Below, piece after piece: positions 36,831 to 51,262 of a stretch of 64,000 nt of DNA. The position numbers and the translations under genes are program-made. Location: contig OZ059897.1 of the NCBI GenBank assembly GCA_964057225.1, positions 22,196,001 to 22,260,000 on the forward strand, read 5' to 3'. The notes under the pieces were generated by a model. The model saw nothing but the letters and a program-made list of their open reading frames with translations. It made no database searches and had not been told where the DNA came from. Origin of the DNA: Auanema rhodensis. Taxonomy: Eukaryota; Nematoda; Chromadorea; Rhabditida; Rhabditidae. Position 1 is the first letter of the stretch, and every line of letters begins with the position of its first letter.

Positions 36831-39800
36831 GCTAATTAAATGTACACGTGATGTGCACTTGGTATGTAACTCGCTTCACGTGAAATATAAAGAGATGCGG
36901 TTTTCAAAATTAGATTCCCCATGTCCATATTAGTCTAAAAACAAATTTTTATTGATATTGGTTCATGGTAACCATGACTTTGAAATTTACGTGAACTTTA
37001 ATTTATGCTAATTAAATGTACACGTGATGTGCACTTGGTATGTAACTCGCTTCACGTGAAAGATAAAGAGATGCGGTTTTCAAAATTAGATTCCCCATGT
37101 CCATATTAGTCTAAAAACAAATTTTTATTGATATTGCTTCATGGTAACCATGACTTTGAAATTTACGTGAACTTTAATTTATGCTAATTAAATGTACACG
37201 TGATGTGCACTTGGTATGTAACTCGCTTCACGTGAAAGATAAAGAGATGCGGTTTTCAAAATTAGATTTCCCATGTCCATATTAGTCTAAAAACAAATTT
37301 TTATTGATATTGGTTCATGGTAACCATGACTTTGAAATTTACGTGAACTTTAATTTATGCTAATTAAATGTACACGTGATGTGCACTTGGTATGTAACTC
37401 GCTTCACGTGAAAGATAAAGAGATGCGGTTTTCAAAATTAGATTCCCCATGTCCATATTAGTCTAAAAACAAATTTTTATTGATATTGGTTCATGGTAAC
37501 CATGACTTTGAAATTTACGTGAACTTTAATTTATGCTAATTAAATGTACACGTGATGTGCACTTGGTATGTAACTCGCTTCACGTGAAAGATAAAGAGAT
37601 GCGGTTTTCAAAATTAGATTCCCCATGTCCATATTAGTCTAAAAACAAATTTTTATTGATATTGGTGCATGGTAACCATGACTTTGAAATTTACGTGAAC
37701 TTTAATTTATGCTAATTAAATGTACACGTGATGTGCACTTGGTATGTAACTCGCTTCACGTGAAAGATAAAGAGATGCGGTTTTCAAAATTAGATTCCCC
37801 ATGTCCATATTAGTCTAAAAACAAATTTTTATTGATATTGGTTCATGGTAACCATGACTTTGAAATTTACGTGAACTTTAATTTATGCTAATTAAATGTA
37901 CACGTGATGTGCACTTGGTATGTAACTCGCTTCACGTGAAAGATAAAGAGATGCGGTTTTCAAAATTAGATTCCCCATGTCCATATTAGTCTAAAAACAA
38001 ATTTTTATTGATATTGGTTCATGGTAACCATGACTTTGAAATTTACGTGAACTTTAATTTATGCTAATTAAATGTACACGTGATGTGCACTTGGTATGTA
38101 ACTCGCTTCACGTGGAAGATAAAGAGATGCGGTTTTCAAAATTAGATTCCCCATGTCCATATTAGGCTAAAAACAAATTTTTATTGATATTGGTGCATGG
38201 TAACCATGACTTTGAAATTTACGTGAACTCTAATTTATGCTAATTAAATGTACACGTGATGTGCACTTGGTATGTAACTCGCTTCACGTGAAAGATAAAG
38301 AGATGCGGTTTTCAAAATTAGATTCCCCATGTCCATATTAGTCTAAAAACAAATTTTTATTGATATTGGTGCATGGTAACCATGACTTTGAAATTTACGT
38401 GAACTTTAATTTATGCTAATTAAATGTACACGTGATGTGCACTTGGTATGTAACTCGCTTCACGTGAAAGATGAAGAGATGCTGTTTTCAAAATTAGATT
38501 CCCCATGTCCATATTAGTCTAAAAACAAAATTTTATTGATATTGGTGCATGGTAACCATGACTTTGAAATTTACGTGAACTTTAATTCATGCTAATTAAA
38601 TGTACACGTGATGTGCACTTGGTATGTAACTCGCTTCACGTGAAAGATAAAGAGATGCGGTTTTCAAAATTAGATTCCCCATGTCCATATTAGTCTAAAA
38701 ACAAATTTTCATTGATATTGGTGCATGGTAACCATGACTTTGAAATTTACGTGAACTTTAATTTATGCTAATTAAATGTACACGTGATGTGCACTTGGTA
38801 TGTAACTCGCTTCACGTGAAAGATAAAGAGATGCGGTTTTCAAAATTAGATTCCCCATGTCCATATTAGTCTAAAAACAAATTTTTATTGATATTGGTGA
38901 ATGGTAACCATGACTTTGAAATTTACGTGAACTTTAATTTATGCTAATGAAATGTACACGTGATGTGCACTTGGTATGTAACTCGCTTCACGTGAAAGAT
39001 AAAGAGATGCGGTTTTCAAAATTAGATTCCCCATGTCCATATTAGTCTAAAAACAAATTTTTATTGATATTGGTTCATGGTAACCATGACTTTGAAATTT
39101 ACGTGAACTTTAATTTATGCTAATTAAATGTACACGTGATGTGCACTTGGTATGTAACTCGCTTCACGTGAAAGATAAAGAGATGCGGTTTTCAAAATTA
39201 GATTCCCCATGTCCATATTAGTCTAAAAACAAATTTTTATTGATATTGGTGAATGGTAACCATGACTTTGAAATTTACGTGAACTTTAATTTATGCTAAT
39301 TAAATGTACACGTGATGTGCACTTGGTATGTAACTCGCTTCACGTGAAAGATGAAGAGATGCGGTTTTCAAAATTAGATTCCCCATGTCCATATTAGTCT
39401 AAAAACAAATTTTTATTGATATTGGTGCATGGTAACCATGACTTTGAAATTTACGTGAACTTTAATTTATGCTAATTAAATGTACACGTGATGTGCACTT
39501 GGTATGTAACTCGCTTCACGTGAAAGATAAAGAGATGCGGTTTTCAAAATTAGATTCCCCATGTCCATATTAGTCTAAAAACAAATTTTTATTGATATTG
39601 GTTCATGGTAACCATGACTTTGAATTTTACGTGAACTTTAATTTATGCTAATTAAATGTACACGTGATGTGCACTTGGTATGTAACTCGCTTCACGTGAA
39701 AGATAAAGAGATGCGGTTTTCAAAATTAGATTCCCCATGTCCATATTAGTCTAAAAACAAATTTTTATTAATATTGGTTCATGGTAACCATGACTTTGAA

Positions 39801-42638
39801 ATTTACGTGAACTTTAATTTATGCTAATTAAATGTACACGTGATGTGCACTTGGTATGTAACTCGCTTCACGTGAAAGATAAAGAGATGCGGTTGTCAAA
39901 ATTAGATCCCCCATGTCCATATTAGTCTAAAAACAAATTTTTATTGATATTGGTGCATGGTAACCATGACTTTGAAATTTACGTGAACTTTAATTTATGC
40001 TAATTAAATGTACACGTGATGTGCACTTGGTATGTAACTCGCTTCACGTGAAAGATAAAGAGATGCGGTTTTCAAAATTAGATTCCCCATGTCCATATTA
40101 GTCTAAAAACAAATTTTTATTGATATTGCTTCATGGTAACCATGACTTTGAAATTTACGTGAACTTTAATTTATGCTAATTAAATATACACGTGATGTGC
40201 ACTTGGTATGTAACTCGCTTCACGTGAAAGATAAAGAGATGCGGTTTTCAAAATTAGATTTCCCATGTCCATATTAGTCTAAAAACAAATTTTTATTGAT
40301 ATTGGTTCATGGTAACCATGACTTTGAAATTTACGTGAACTTTAATTTATGCTAATTAAATGTACACGTGATGTGCACTTGGTATGTAACTCGCTTCACG
40401 TGAAAGATAAAGAGATGCGGTTTTCAAAATTAGATTCCCCATGTCCATATTAGTCTAAAAACAAATTTTTATTGATATTGGTTCATGGTAACCATGACTT
40501 TGAAATTTACGTGAACTTTAATTTATGCTAATTAAATGTACACGTAATGTGCACTTGGTATATAACTCGCTTCACGTGAAAGATAAAGAGATGCGGTTTT
40601 CAAAATTAGATTCCCCATGTCCATATTAGTCTAAAAACAAATTTTTATTGATATTGGTTCATGGTAACCATGACTTTGAAATTTACGTGAACTTTAATTT
40701 ATGCTAATTGAATGTACACGTGATGTGCACTTGGTATGTAACTCGCTTCACGTGAAAGATAAAGAGATGCGGTTTTCAAAATTAGATTCCCCATGTCCAT
40801 ATTAGTCTAAAAACAAATTTTTATTGATATTGGTTCATGGTAACCATGACTTTGAAATTTACGTGAACTTTAATTTATGCTAATTAAATGTACACGTGAT
40901 GTGCACTTGGTATGTAACTCGCTTCACGTGAAAGATAAAGAGATGCGGTTTTCAAAATTAGATTCCCCATGTCCATATTAGTCTAAACACAAATTTTTAT
41001 TGATATTGGTTCATGGTAACCATGACTTTGAAATTTACGTGAACTTTAATTTATGCTAATTAAATGTACACGTGATGTGCACTTGGTATGTAACTCGCTT
41101 CACGTGAAAGATAAAGAGATGCGGTTTTCAAAATTAGATTCCCCATGTCCATATTAGTCTAAAAACAAATTTTTATTGATATTGCTTCATGGTAACCATG
41201 ACTTTGAAATTTACGTGAACTTTAATTTATGCTAATTAAATGTACACGTGATGTGCACTTGGTATGTAACTCGCTTCACGTGAAAGATAAAGAGATGCGG
41301 TTTTCAAAATTAGATTTCCCATGTCCATATTAGTCTAAAAACAAATTTTTATTGATATTGGTTCATGGTAACCATGACTTTGAAATTTACGTGAACTTTA
41401 ATTTATGCTAATTAAATGTACACGTGATGTGCACTTGGTTTGTAACTCGCTTCACGTGAAAGATAAAGAGATGCGGTTTTCAAAATTAGATTCCCCATGT
41501 CCATATTAGTCTAAAAACAAATTTTTATTGATATTGCTTCATGGTAACCATGACTTTGAAATTTACGTGAACTTTAATTTATGCTAATTAAATGTACACG
41601 TGATGTGCACTTGGTATGTAACTCGCTTCACGTGAAAGATAAAGAGATGCGGTTTTCAAAATTAGATTCCCCATGTCCATATTAGTCTAAAAACAAATTT
41701 TTATTGATATTGCTTCATGGTAACCATGACTTTGAAATTTACGTGAACTTTAATTTATGCTAATTAAATGTACACGTGATGTGCACTTGGTATGTAACTC
41801 GCTTCACGTGAAAGATAAAGAGATGCGGTTTTCAAAATTAGATTTCCCATGTCCATATTAGTCTAAAAACAAATTTTTATTGATATTGGTTCATGGTAAC
41901 CATGACTTTGAAATTTACGTGAACTTTAATTTATGCTAATTAAATGTACACGTGATGTGCACTTGGTATGTAACTCGCTTCACGTGAAAGATAAAGAGAT
42001 GCGGTTTTCAAAATTAGATTCCCCATGTCCATATTAGTCTAAAAACAAATTTTTATTGATATTGGTTCATGGTAACCATGACTTTGAAATTTACGTGAAC
42101 TTTAATTTATGCTAATTAAATGTACACGTGATGTGCACTTGGTATGTAACTCGCTTCACGTGAAAGATAAAGAGATGCGGTTTTCAAAATTAGATTCCCC
42201 ATGTCCATATTAGTCTAAACACAAATTTTTATTGATATTGCTTCATGGTAACCATGACTTTGAAATTTACGTGAACTTTAATTTATGCTAATTAAATGTA
42301 CACGTGATGTGCACTTGGTATGTAACTCGCTTCACGTGAAAGATAAAGAGATGCGGTTTTCAAAATTAGATTTCCCATGTCCATATTAGTCTAAAGACAA
42401 ATTTTTATTGATATTGGTTCATGGTAACCATGACTTTGAAATTTACGTGAACTTTAATTTATGCTAATTAAATGTACACGTGATGTGCACTTGGTATGTA
42501 ACTCGCTTCACGTGAAAGATAAAGAGATGCGGTTTTCAAAATTAGATTCCCCATGTCCATATTAGTCTAAAAACAAATTTGTATTGATATTGGTGCATGG
42601 TAACCATGACTTTGAAATTTACGTGAACTTTAATTTAT
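36831..42638 (+). repeat. T-type-dominated satellite domain with linked TTGCTTCATGG / GATTTCCC monomers
   Basis: Monomers 196-228. By my reading 23 of 33 carry T at position 133, against 9 of 60 between 24511 and 35070. A monomer with TTGCTTCATGG is usually followed at once by one with GATTTCCC (37007/37183, 39999/40175, 41055/41231, 41583/41759, 42111/42287). No single long period fits the block. Confidence 0.75.
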
Positions 42639-45600
42639 GCTAATTAAATGTACACGTGATGTGCACTTGGTATGTAACTCGCTTCACGTGAAAGATAAAG
42701 AGATGCGGTTTTCAAAATTAGATTCCCCATGTCCATATTAGTCTAAAAACAAATTTTTATTGATATTGGTTCATGGTAACCATGACTTTGAAATTTACGT
42801 GAACTTTAATTTATGCTAATTAAATGTACACGTGATTTGCACTTGGTATGTAACTCGCTTCACGTGAAAGATAAAGAGATGCGGTTTTCAAAATTAGATT
42901 CCCCATGTCCATATTAGTCTAAAAACAAATTTTTATTGATATTGGTTCATGGTAACCATGACTTTGAAATTTACGTGAACTTTAATTTATGCTAATTAAA
43001 TGTACACGTGATGTGCACTTGGTATGTAACTCGCTTCACGTGAAAGATAAAGAGATGCGGTTTTCAAAATTAGATTCCCCATGTCCATATTAGTCTAAAA
43101 ACAAATTTTTATTGATATTGGTTCATGGTAACCATGACTTTGAAATTTACGTGAACTTTAATTTATGCTAATTAAATGTACACGTGATGTGCACTTGGTA
43201 TGTAACTCGCTTCACGTGAAAGATAAAGAGATGCGGTTTTCAAAATTAGATTCCCCATGTCCATATTAGTCTAAAAACAAATTTTTATTGATATTGGTGC
43301 ATGGTAACCATGACTTTGAAATTTACGTGAACTTTAATTTATGCTAATTAAATGTACACGTGATGTGCACTTGGTATGTAACTCGCTTCACGTGAAAGAT
43401 AAAGAGATGCGGTTTTCAAAATTAGATTCCCCATGTCCATATTAGTCTAAAAACAAATTTTTATTGATATTGGTTCATGGTAACCATGACTTTGAAATTT
43501 ACGTGAACTTTAAATTATGCTAATTAAATGTACACGTGATGTGCACTTGGTATGTAACTCGCTTCACGTGAAAGATAAAGAGATGCGGTTTTCAAAATTA
43601 GATTCCCCATGTCCATATTAGTCTAAAAACAAATTTTTATTGATATTGGTTCATGGTAACCATGACTTTGAAATTTACGTGAACTTTAATTTATGCTAAT
43701 TAAATGTACACGTGATGTGCACTTGGTATGTAACTCGCTTCACGTGGAAGATAAAGAGATGCGGTTTTCAAAATTAGATTCCTCATGTCCATATTAGTCT
43801 AAAAACAAATTTTTATTGATATTGGTGCATGGTAACCATGACTTTGAAATTTACGTGAACTTTAATTTATGCTAATTAAATGTACACGTGATGTGCACTT
43901 GGTATGTAACTCGCTTCACGTGAAAGATAAAGAGATGCGGTTTTCAAAATTAGATTCCCCATGTCCATATTAGTCTAAAAACAAATTTTTATTGATATTG
44001 GTGCATGGTAACCATGACTTTGAAATTTACGTGAACTTTAATTTATGCTAATTAAATGTACACGTGATGTGCACTTGGTATGTAACTCGCTTCACGTGAA
44101 AGATGAAGAGATGCTGTTTTCAAAATTAGATTCCCCATGTCCATATTAGTCTAAAAACAAAATTTTATTGATATTGGTGCATGGTAACCATGACTTTGAA
44201 ATTTACGTGAACTTTAATTTATGCTAATTAAATGTACACGTGATGTGCACTTGGTATGTAACTCGCTTCACGTGAAAGATAAAGAGATGCGGTTTTCAAA
44301 ATTAGATTCCCCATGTCCATATTAGTCTAAAAACAAATTTTTATTGATATTGGTGCATGGTAACCATGACTTTGAAATTTACGTGAACTTTAATTTATGC
44401 TAATTAAATGTACACGTGATGTGCACTTGGTATGTAACTCGCTTCACGTGAAAGATAAAGAGATGCGGTTTTCAAAATTAGATTCCCCATGTCCATATTA
44501 GTCTAAAAACAAATTTTTATTGATATTGGTTCATGGTAACCATGACTTTGAAATTTACGTGAACTTTAATTTATGCTAATTAAATGTACACGTGATGTGC
44601 ACTTGGTATGTAACTCGCTTCACGTGAAAGATAAAGAGATGCGGTTTTCAAAATTAGATTCCCCATGTCCATATTAGTCTAAAAACAAATTTTTATTGAT
44701 ATTGGTTCATGGTAACCATGACTTTGAAATTTACGTGAACTTTAATTTATGCTAATTAAATGTACACGTGATGTGCACTTGGTATGTAACTCGCTTCACG
44801 TGAAAGATAAAGAGATGCGGTTTTCAAAATTAGATTCCCCATGTCCATATTAGTCTAAAAACAAATTTTTATTGATATTGGTTCATGGTAACCATGACTT
44901 TGAAATTTACGTGAACTTTAATTTATGCTAATTAAATGTACACGTGATGTGCACTTGGTATGTAACTCGCTTCACGTGAAAGATAAAGAGATGCGGTTTT
45001 CAAAATTAGATTCCCCATGTCCATATTAGTCTAAAAACAAATTTTTATTGATATTGGTGCATGGTAACCATGACTTTGAAATTTACGTGAACTTTAATTT
45101 ATGCTAATTAAATGTACACGTGATGTGCACTTGGTATGTAACTCGCTTCACGTGAAAGATAAAGAGATGCGGTTTTCAAAATTAGATTCCCCATGTCCAT
45201 ATTAGTCTAAAAACAAATTTTTATTGATATTGGTTCATGGTAACCATGACTTTGAAATTTACGTGAACTTTAAATTATGCTAATTAAATGTACACGTGAT
45301 GTGCACTTGGTATGTAACTCGCTTCACGTGAAAGATAAAGAGATGCGGTTTTCAAAATTAGATTCCCCATGTCCATATTAGTCTAAAAACAAATTTTTAT
45401 TGATATTGGTTCATGGTAACCATGACTTTGAAATTTACGTGAACTTTAATTTATGCTAATTAAATGTACACGTGATGTGCACTTGGTATGTAACTCGCTT
45501 CACGTGGAAGATAAAGAGATGCGGTTTTCAAAATTAGATTCCCCATGTCCATATTAGTCTAAAAACAAATTTTTATTGATATTGGTGCATGGTAACCATG

Positions 45601-45982
45601 ACTTTGAAATTTACGTGAACTTTAATTTATGCTAATTAAATGTACACGTGATGTGCACTTGGTATGTAACTCGCTTCACGTGAAAGATAAAGAGATGCGG
45701 TTTTCAAAATTAGATTCCCCATGTCCATATTAGTCTAAAAACAAATTTTTATTGATATTGGTGCATGGTAACCATGACTTTGAAATTTACGTGAACTTTA
45801 ATTTATGCTAATTAAATGTACACGTGATGTGCACTTGGTATGTAACTCGCTTCACGTGAAAGATGAAGAGATGCTGTTTTCAAAATTAGATTCCCCATGT
45901 CCATATTAGTCTAAAAACAAAATTTTATTGATATTGGTGCATGGTAACCATGACTTTGAAATTTACGTGAACTTTAATTTAT
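42639..45982 (+). repeat. 10-monomer (1760 bp) higher-order repeat, nearly two copies
   Basis: Copies at 42639-44398 and 44399-45982. TTTAAATTATGC (43511, 45271), CACGTGGAAG (43741, 45501) and GATGAAG plus GATGCTG plus ACAAAATTTT (44047, 45807) are each 1760 bp apart. Copy-specific changes include CGTGATTTGC near 42832 and CCTCATG near 43782. Confidence 0.85.
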
Positions 45983-48900
45983 GCTAATTAAATGTACACG
46001 TGATGTGCACTTGGTATGTAACTCGCTTCACGTGAAAGATAAAGAGATGCGGTTTTCAAAATTAGATTCCCCATGTCCATATTAGTCTAAAAACAAATTT
46101 TTATTGATATTGCTTCATGGTAACCATGACTTTGAAATTTACGTGAACTTTAATTTATGCTAATTAAATGTACACGTGATGTGCACTTGGTATGTAACTC
46201 GCTTCACGTGAAAGATAAAGAGATGCGGTTTTCAAAATTAGATTTCCCATGTCCATATTAGTCTAAAAACAAATTTTTATTGATATTGGTTCATGGTAAC
46301 CATGACTTTGAAATTTACGTGAACTTTAATTTATGCTAATTAAATGTACACGTGATGTGCACTTGGTATGTAACTCGCTTCACGTGAAAGATAAAGAGAT
46401 GCGGTTTTCAAAATTAGATTCCCCATGTCCATATTAGTCTAAAAACAAATTTTTATTGATATTGGTTCATGGTAACCATGACTTTGAAATTTACGTGAAC
46501 TTTAATTTATGCTAATTAAATGTACACGTGATGTGCACTTGGTATGTAACTCGCTTCACGTGAAAGATAAAGAGATGCGGTTTTCAAAATTAGATTCCCC
46601 ATGTCCATATTAGTCTAAAAACAAATTTTTATTGATATTGGTGCATGGTAACCATGACTTTGAAATTTACGTGAACTTTAATTTATGCTAATTAAATGTA
46701 CACGTGATGTGCACTTGGTATGTAACTCGCTTCACGTGAAAGATAAAGAGATGCGGTTTTCAAAATTAGATTCCCCATGTCCATATTAGTCTAAAAACAA
46801 ATTTTTATTGATATTGGTTCATGGTAACCATGACTTTGAAATTTACGTGAACTTTAATTTATGCTAATTAAATGTACACGTGATGTGCACTTGGTATGTA
46901 ACTCGCTTCACGTGAAAGATAAAGAGATGCGGTTTTCAAAATTAGATTTCCCATGTCCATATTAGTCTAAAAACAAATTTTTATTGATATTGGTTCATGG
47001 TAACCATGACTTTGAAATTTACGTGAACTTTAATTTATGCTAATTAAATGTACACGTGATGTGCACTTGGTATGTAACTCGCTTCACGTGAAAGATAAAG
47101 AGATGCGGTTTTCAAAATTAGATTCCCCATGTCCATATTAGTCTAAAAACAAATTTTTATTGATATTGGTGCATGGTAACCATGACTTTGAAATTTACGT
47201 GAACTTTAATTTATGCTAATTAAATGTACACGTGATGTGCACTTGGTATGTAACTCGCTTCACGTGAAAGATAAAGAGATGCGGTTTCCAAAATTAGATT
47301 CCCCATGTCCATATTAGTTTAAAAACAAATTTTTATTGATATTGGTTCATGGTAACCATGACTTTGAAATTTACGTGAACTTTAATTTATGCTAATTAAA
47401 TGTACACGTGATGTGCACTTGGTATGTAACTCGCTTCACGTGAAAGATAAAGAGATGCGGTTTTCAAAATTAGATTCCCCATGTCCATATTAGTCTAAAA
47501 ACAAATTTTTATTGATATTGCTTCATGGTAACCATGACTTTGAAATTTACGTGAACTTTAATTTATGCTAATTAAATGTACACGTGATGTGCACTTGGTA
47601 TGTAACTCGCTTCACGTGAAAGATAAAGAGATGCGGTTTTCAAAATTAGATTCCCCATGTCCATATTAGTCTAAAAACAAATTTTTATTGATATTGGTTC
47701 ATGGTAACCATGACTTTGAAATTTACGTGAACTTTAATTTATGCTAATTAAATGTACACGTGATGTGCACTTGGTATGTAACTCGCTTCACGTGAAAGAT
47801 AAAGAGATGCGGTTTTCAAAATTAGATTCCCCATGTCCATATTAGTCTAAAAACAAATTTTTATTGATATTGGTTCATGGTAACCATGACTTTGAAATTT
47901 ACGTGAACTTTAATTTATGCTAATTAAATGTACACGTGATGTGCACTTGGTATGTAACTCGCTTCACGTGGAAGATAAAGAGATGCGGTTTTCAAAATTA
48001 GATTCCCCATGTCCATATTAGTCTAAAAACAAATTTTTATTGATATTGGTGCATGGTAACCATGACTTTGAAATTTACGTGAACTTTAATTTATGCTAAT
48101 TAAATGTACACGTGATGTGCACTTGGTATGTAACTCGCTTCACGTGAAAGATAAAGAGATGCGGTTTTCAAAATTAGATTCCCCATGTCCATATTAGTCT
48201 AAAAACAAATTTTTATTGATATTGGTGCATGGTAACCATGACTTTGAAATTTACGTGAACTTTAATTTATGCTAATTAAATGTACACGTGATGTGCACTT
48301 GGTATGTAACTCGCTTCACGTGAAAGATGAAGAGATGCTGTTTTCAAAATTAGATTCCCCATGTCCATATTAGTCTAAAAACAAAATTTTATTGATATTG
48401 GTGCATGGTAACCATGACTTTGAAATTTACGTGAACTTTAATTCATGCTAATTAAATGTACACGTGATGTGCACTTGTTATGTAACTCGCTTCACGTGAA
48501 AGATAAAGAGATGCGGTTTTCAAAATTAGATTCCCCATGTCCATATTAGTCTAAAAACAAATTTTCATTGATATTGGTTCATGGTAACCATGACTTTGAA
48601 ATTTACGTGAACTTTAATTTATGCTAATTAAATGTACACGTGATGTGCACTTGGTATGTAACTCGCTTCACGTGAAAGATAAAGAGATGCGGTTTTCAAA
48701 ATTAGATTCCCCATGTCCATATTAGTCTAAAAACAAATTTTTATTGATATTGCTTCATGGTAACCATGACTTTGAAATTTACGTGAACTTTAATTTATGC
48801 TAATTAAATGTACACGTGATGTGCACTTGGTATGTAACTCGCTTCACGTGAAAGATAAAGAGATGCGGTTTTCACAATTAGATTCCCCATGTCCATATTA

Positions 48901-49854
48901 GTCTAAAAACAAATTTTTATTGATATTGCTTCATGGTAACCATGACTTTGAAATTTACGTGAACTTTAATTTATGCTAATTAAATGTACACGTGATGTGC
49001 ACTTGGTATGTAACTCGCTTCACGTGAAAGATAAAGAGATGCGGTTTTCAAAATTAGATTCCCCATGTCCATATTAGTCTAAAAACAAATTTTTATTGAT
49101 ATTGGTTCATGGTAACCATGACTTTGAAATTTACGTGAACTTTAATTTATGCTAATTAAATGTACACGTGATGTGCACTTGGTATGTAACTCGCTTCACG
49201 TGAAAGATAAAGAGATGCGGTTTTCAAAATTAGATTTCCCATGTCCATATTAGTCTAAAAACAAATTTTTATTGATATTGGTTCATGGTAACCATGACTT
49301 TGAAATTTACGTGAACTTTAATTTATGCTAATTAAATGTACACGTGATGTGCACTTGGTATGTAACTCGCTTCACGTGAAAGATAAAGAGATGCGGTTTT
49401 CAAAATTAGATTCCCCATGTCCATATTAGTCTAAAAACAAATTTTTATTGATATTGGTTCATGGTAACCATGACTTTGAAATTTACGTGAACTTTAATTT
49501 ATGCTAATTAAATGTACACGTGATGTGCACTTGGTATGTAACTCGCTTCACGTGAAAGATAAAGAGATGCGGTTTTCAAAATTAGATTCCCCATGTCCAT
49601 ATTAGTCTAAAAACAAATTTTTATTGATATTGGTTCATGGTAACCATGACTTTGAAATTTACGTGAACTTTAATTTATGCTAATTAAATGTACACGTGAT
49701 GTGCACTTGGTATGTAACTCGCTTCACGTGGAAGATAAAGAGATGCGGTTTTCAAAATTATATTCCCCATGTCCATATTAGTCTAAAAACAAATTTTTAT
49801 TGATATTGGTGCATGGTAACCATGACTTTGAAATTTACGTGAACTTTAATTTAT
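45983..49854 (+). repeat. Mixed satellite block, with part of a 1760-bp period
   Basis: Monomers 248-269. TTGCTTC and GATTTCCC monomers recur but are sometimes separated (for example GATTTCCC at 46863 follows a plain T-type). CACGTGGAAG at 47965 and 49725 is 1760 bp apart, hinting at another 10-mer round. One monomer near 49760 has TTATATTCC in place of TTAGATTCC. Confidence 0.72.
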
Positions 49855-51262
49855 GCTAATTAAATGTACACGTGATGTGCACTTGGTATGTAACTCGCTT
49901 CACGTGAAAGATGAAGAGATGCTGTTTTCAAAATTAGATTCCCCATGTCCATATTAGTCTAAAAACAAAATTTTATTGATATTGGTGCATGGTAACCATG
50001 ACTTTGAAATTTACGTGAACTTTAATTCATGCTAATTAAATGTACACGTGATGTGCACTTGTTATGTAACTCGCTTCACGTGAAAGATAAAGAGATGCGG
50101 TTTTCAAAATTAGATTCCCCATGTCCATATTAGTCTAAAAACAAATTTTCATTGATATTGGTTCATGGTAACCATGACTTTGAAATTTACGTGAACTTTA
50201 ATTTATGCTAATTAAATGTACACGTGATGTGCACTTGGTATGTAACTCGCTTCACGTGAAAGATAAAGAGATGCGGTTTTCAAAATTAGATTCCCCATGT
50301 CCATATTAGTCTAAAAACAAATTTTAATTGATATTGGTTCATGGTAACCATGACTTTGAAATTTACGTGAACTTTAATTTATGCTAATTAAATGTACACG
50401 TGATGTGCACTTGGTATGTAACTCGCTTCACGTGAAAGATAAAGAGATGCGGTTTTCAAAATTAGATCCCCCATGTCCATATTAGTCTAAAAACAAATTT
50501 TTGTTGATATTGGTGCATGGTAACCATGACTTTGAAATTTACGTGAACTTTAATTTATGCTAATTAAATGTACACGTGATGTGCACTTGGTATGTAACTC
50601 GCTTCACGTGAAAGATAAAGAGATGCGGTTTTCAAAATTAGATTCCCCATGTCCATATTAGTCTAAAAACAAAATTTTATTGATATTGGTGCATGGTAAC
50701 CATGACTTTGAAATTTACGTGAACTTTAATTCATGCTAATTAAATGTACACGTGATGTGCACTTGTTATGTAACTCGCTTCACGTGAAAGATAAAGAGAT
50801 GCGGTTTTCAAAATTAGATTCCCCATGTCCATATTAGTCTAAAAACAAATTTTCATTGATATTGGTTCATGGTAACCATGACTTTGAAATTTACGTGAAC
50901 TTTAATTTATGCTAATTAAATGTACACGTGATGTGCACTTGGTATGTAACTCGCTTCACGTGAAAGATAAAGAGATGCGGTTTTCAAAATTAGATTCCCC
51001 ATGTCCATATTAGTCTAAAAACAAATTTTAATTGATATTGGTTCATGGTAACCATGACTTTGAAATTTACGTGAACTTTAATTTATGCTAATTAAATGTA
51101 CACGTGATGTGCACTTGGTATGTAACTCGCTTCACGTGAAAGATAAAGAGATGCGGTTTTCAAAATTAGATCCCCCATGTCCATATTAGTCTAAAAACAA
51201 ATTTTTGTTGATATTGGTGCATGGTAACCATGACTTTGAAATTTACGTGAACTTTAATTTAT
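49855..51262 (+). repeat. 4-monomer (704 bp) higher-order repeat, two copies
   Basis: Monomers 270-273 and 274-277: ACAAAATTTT plus ATTCATGC; CTTGTTATG plus TTTTCATTG; TTTTAATTG; GATCCCCC plus TTTTGTTG. CTTGTTATG lies near 50059 and 50763. The first monomer of copy 2 has lost the GATGAAG and GATGCTG changes of copy 1. Confidence 0.88.
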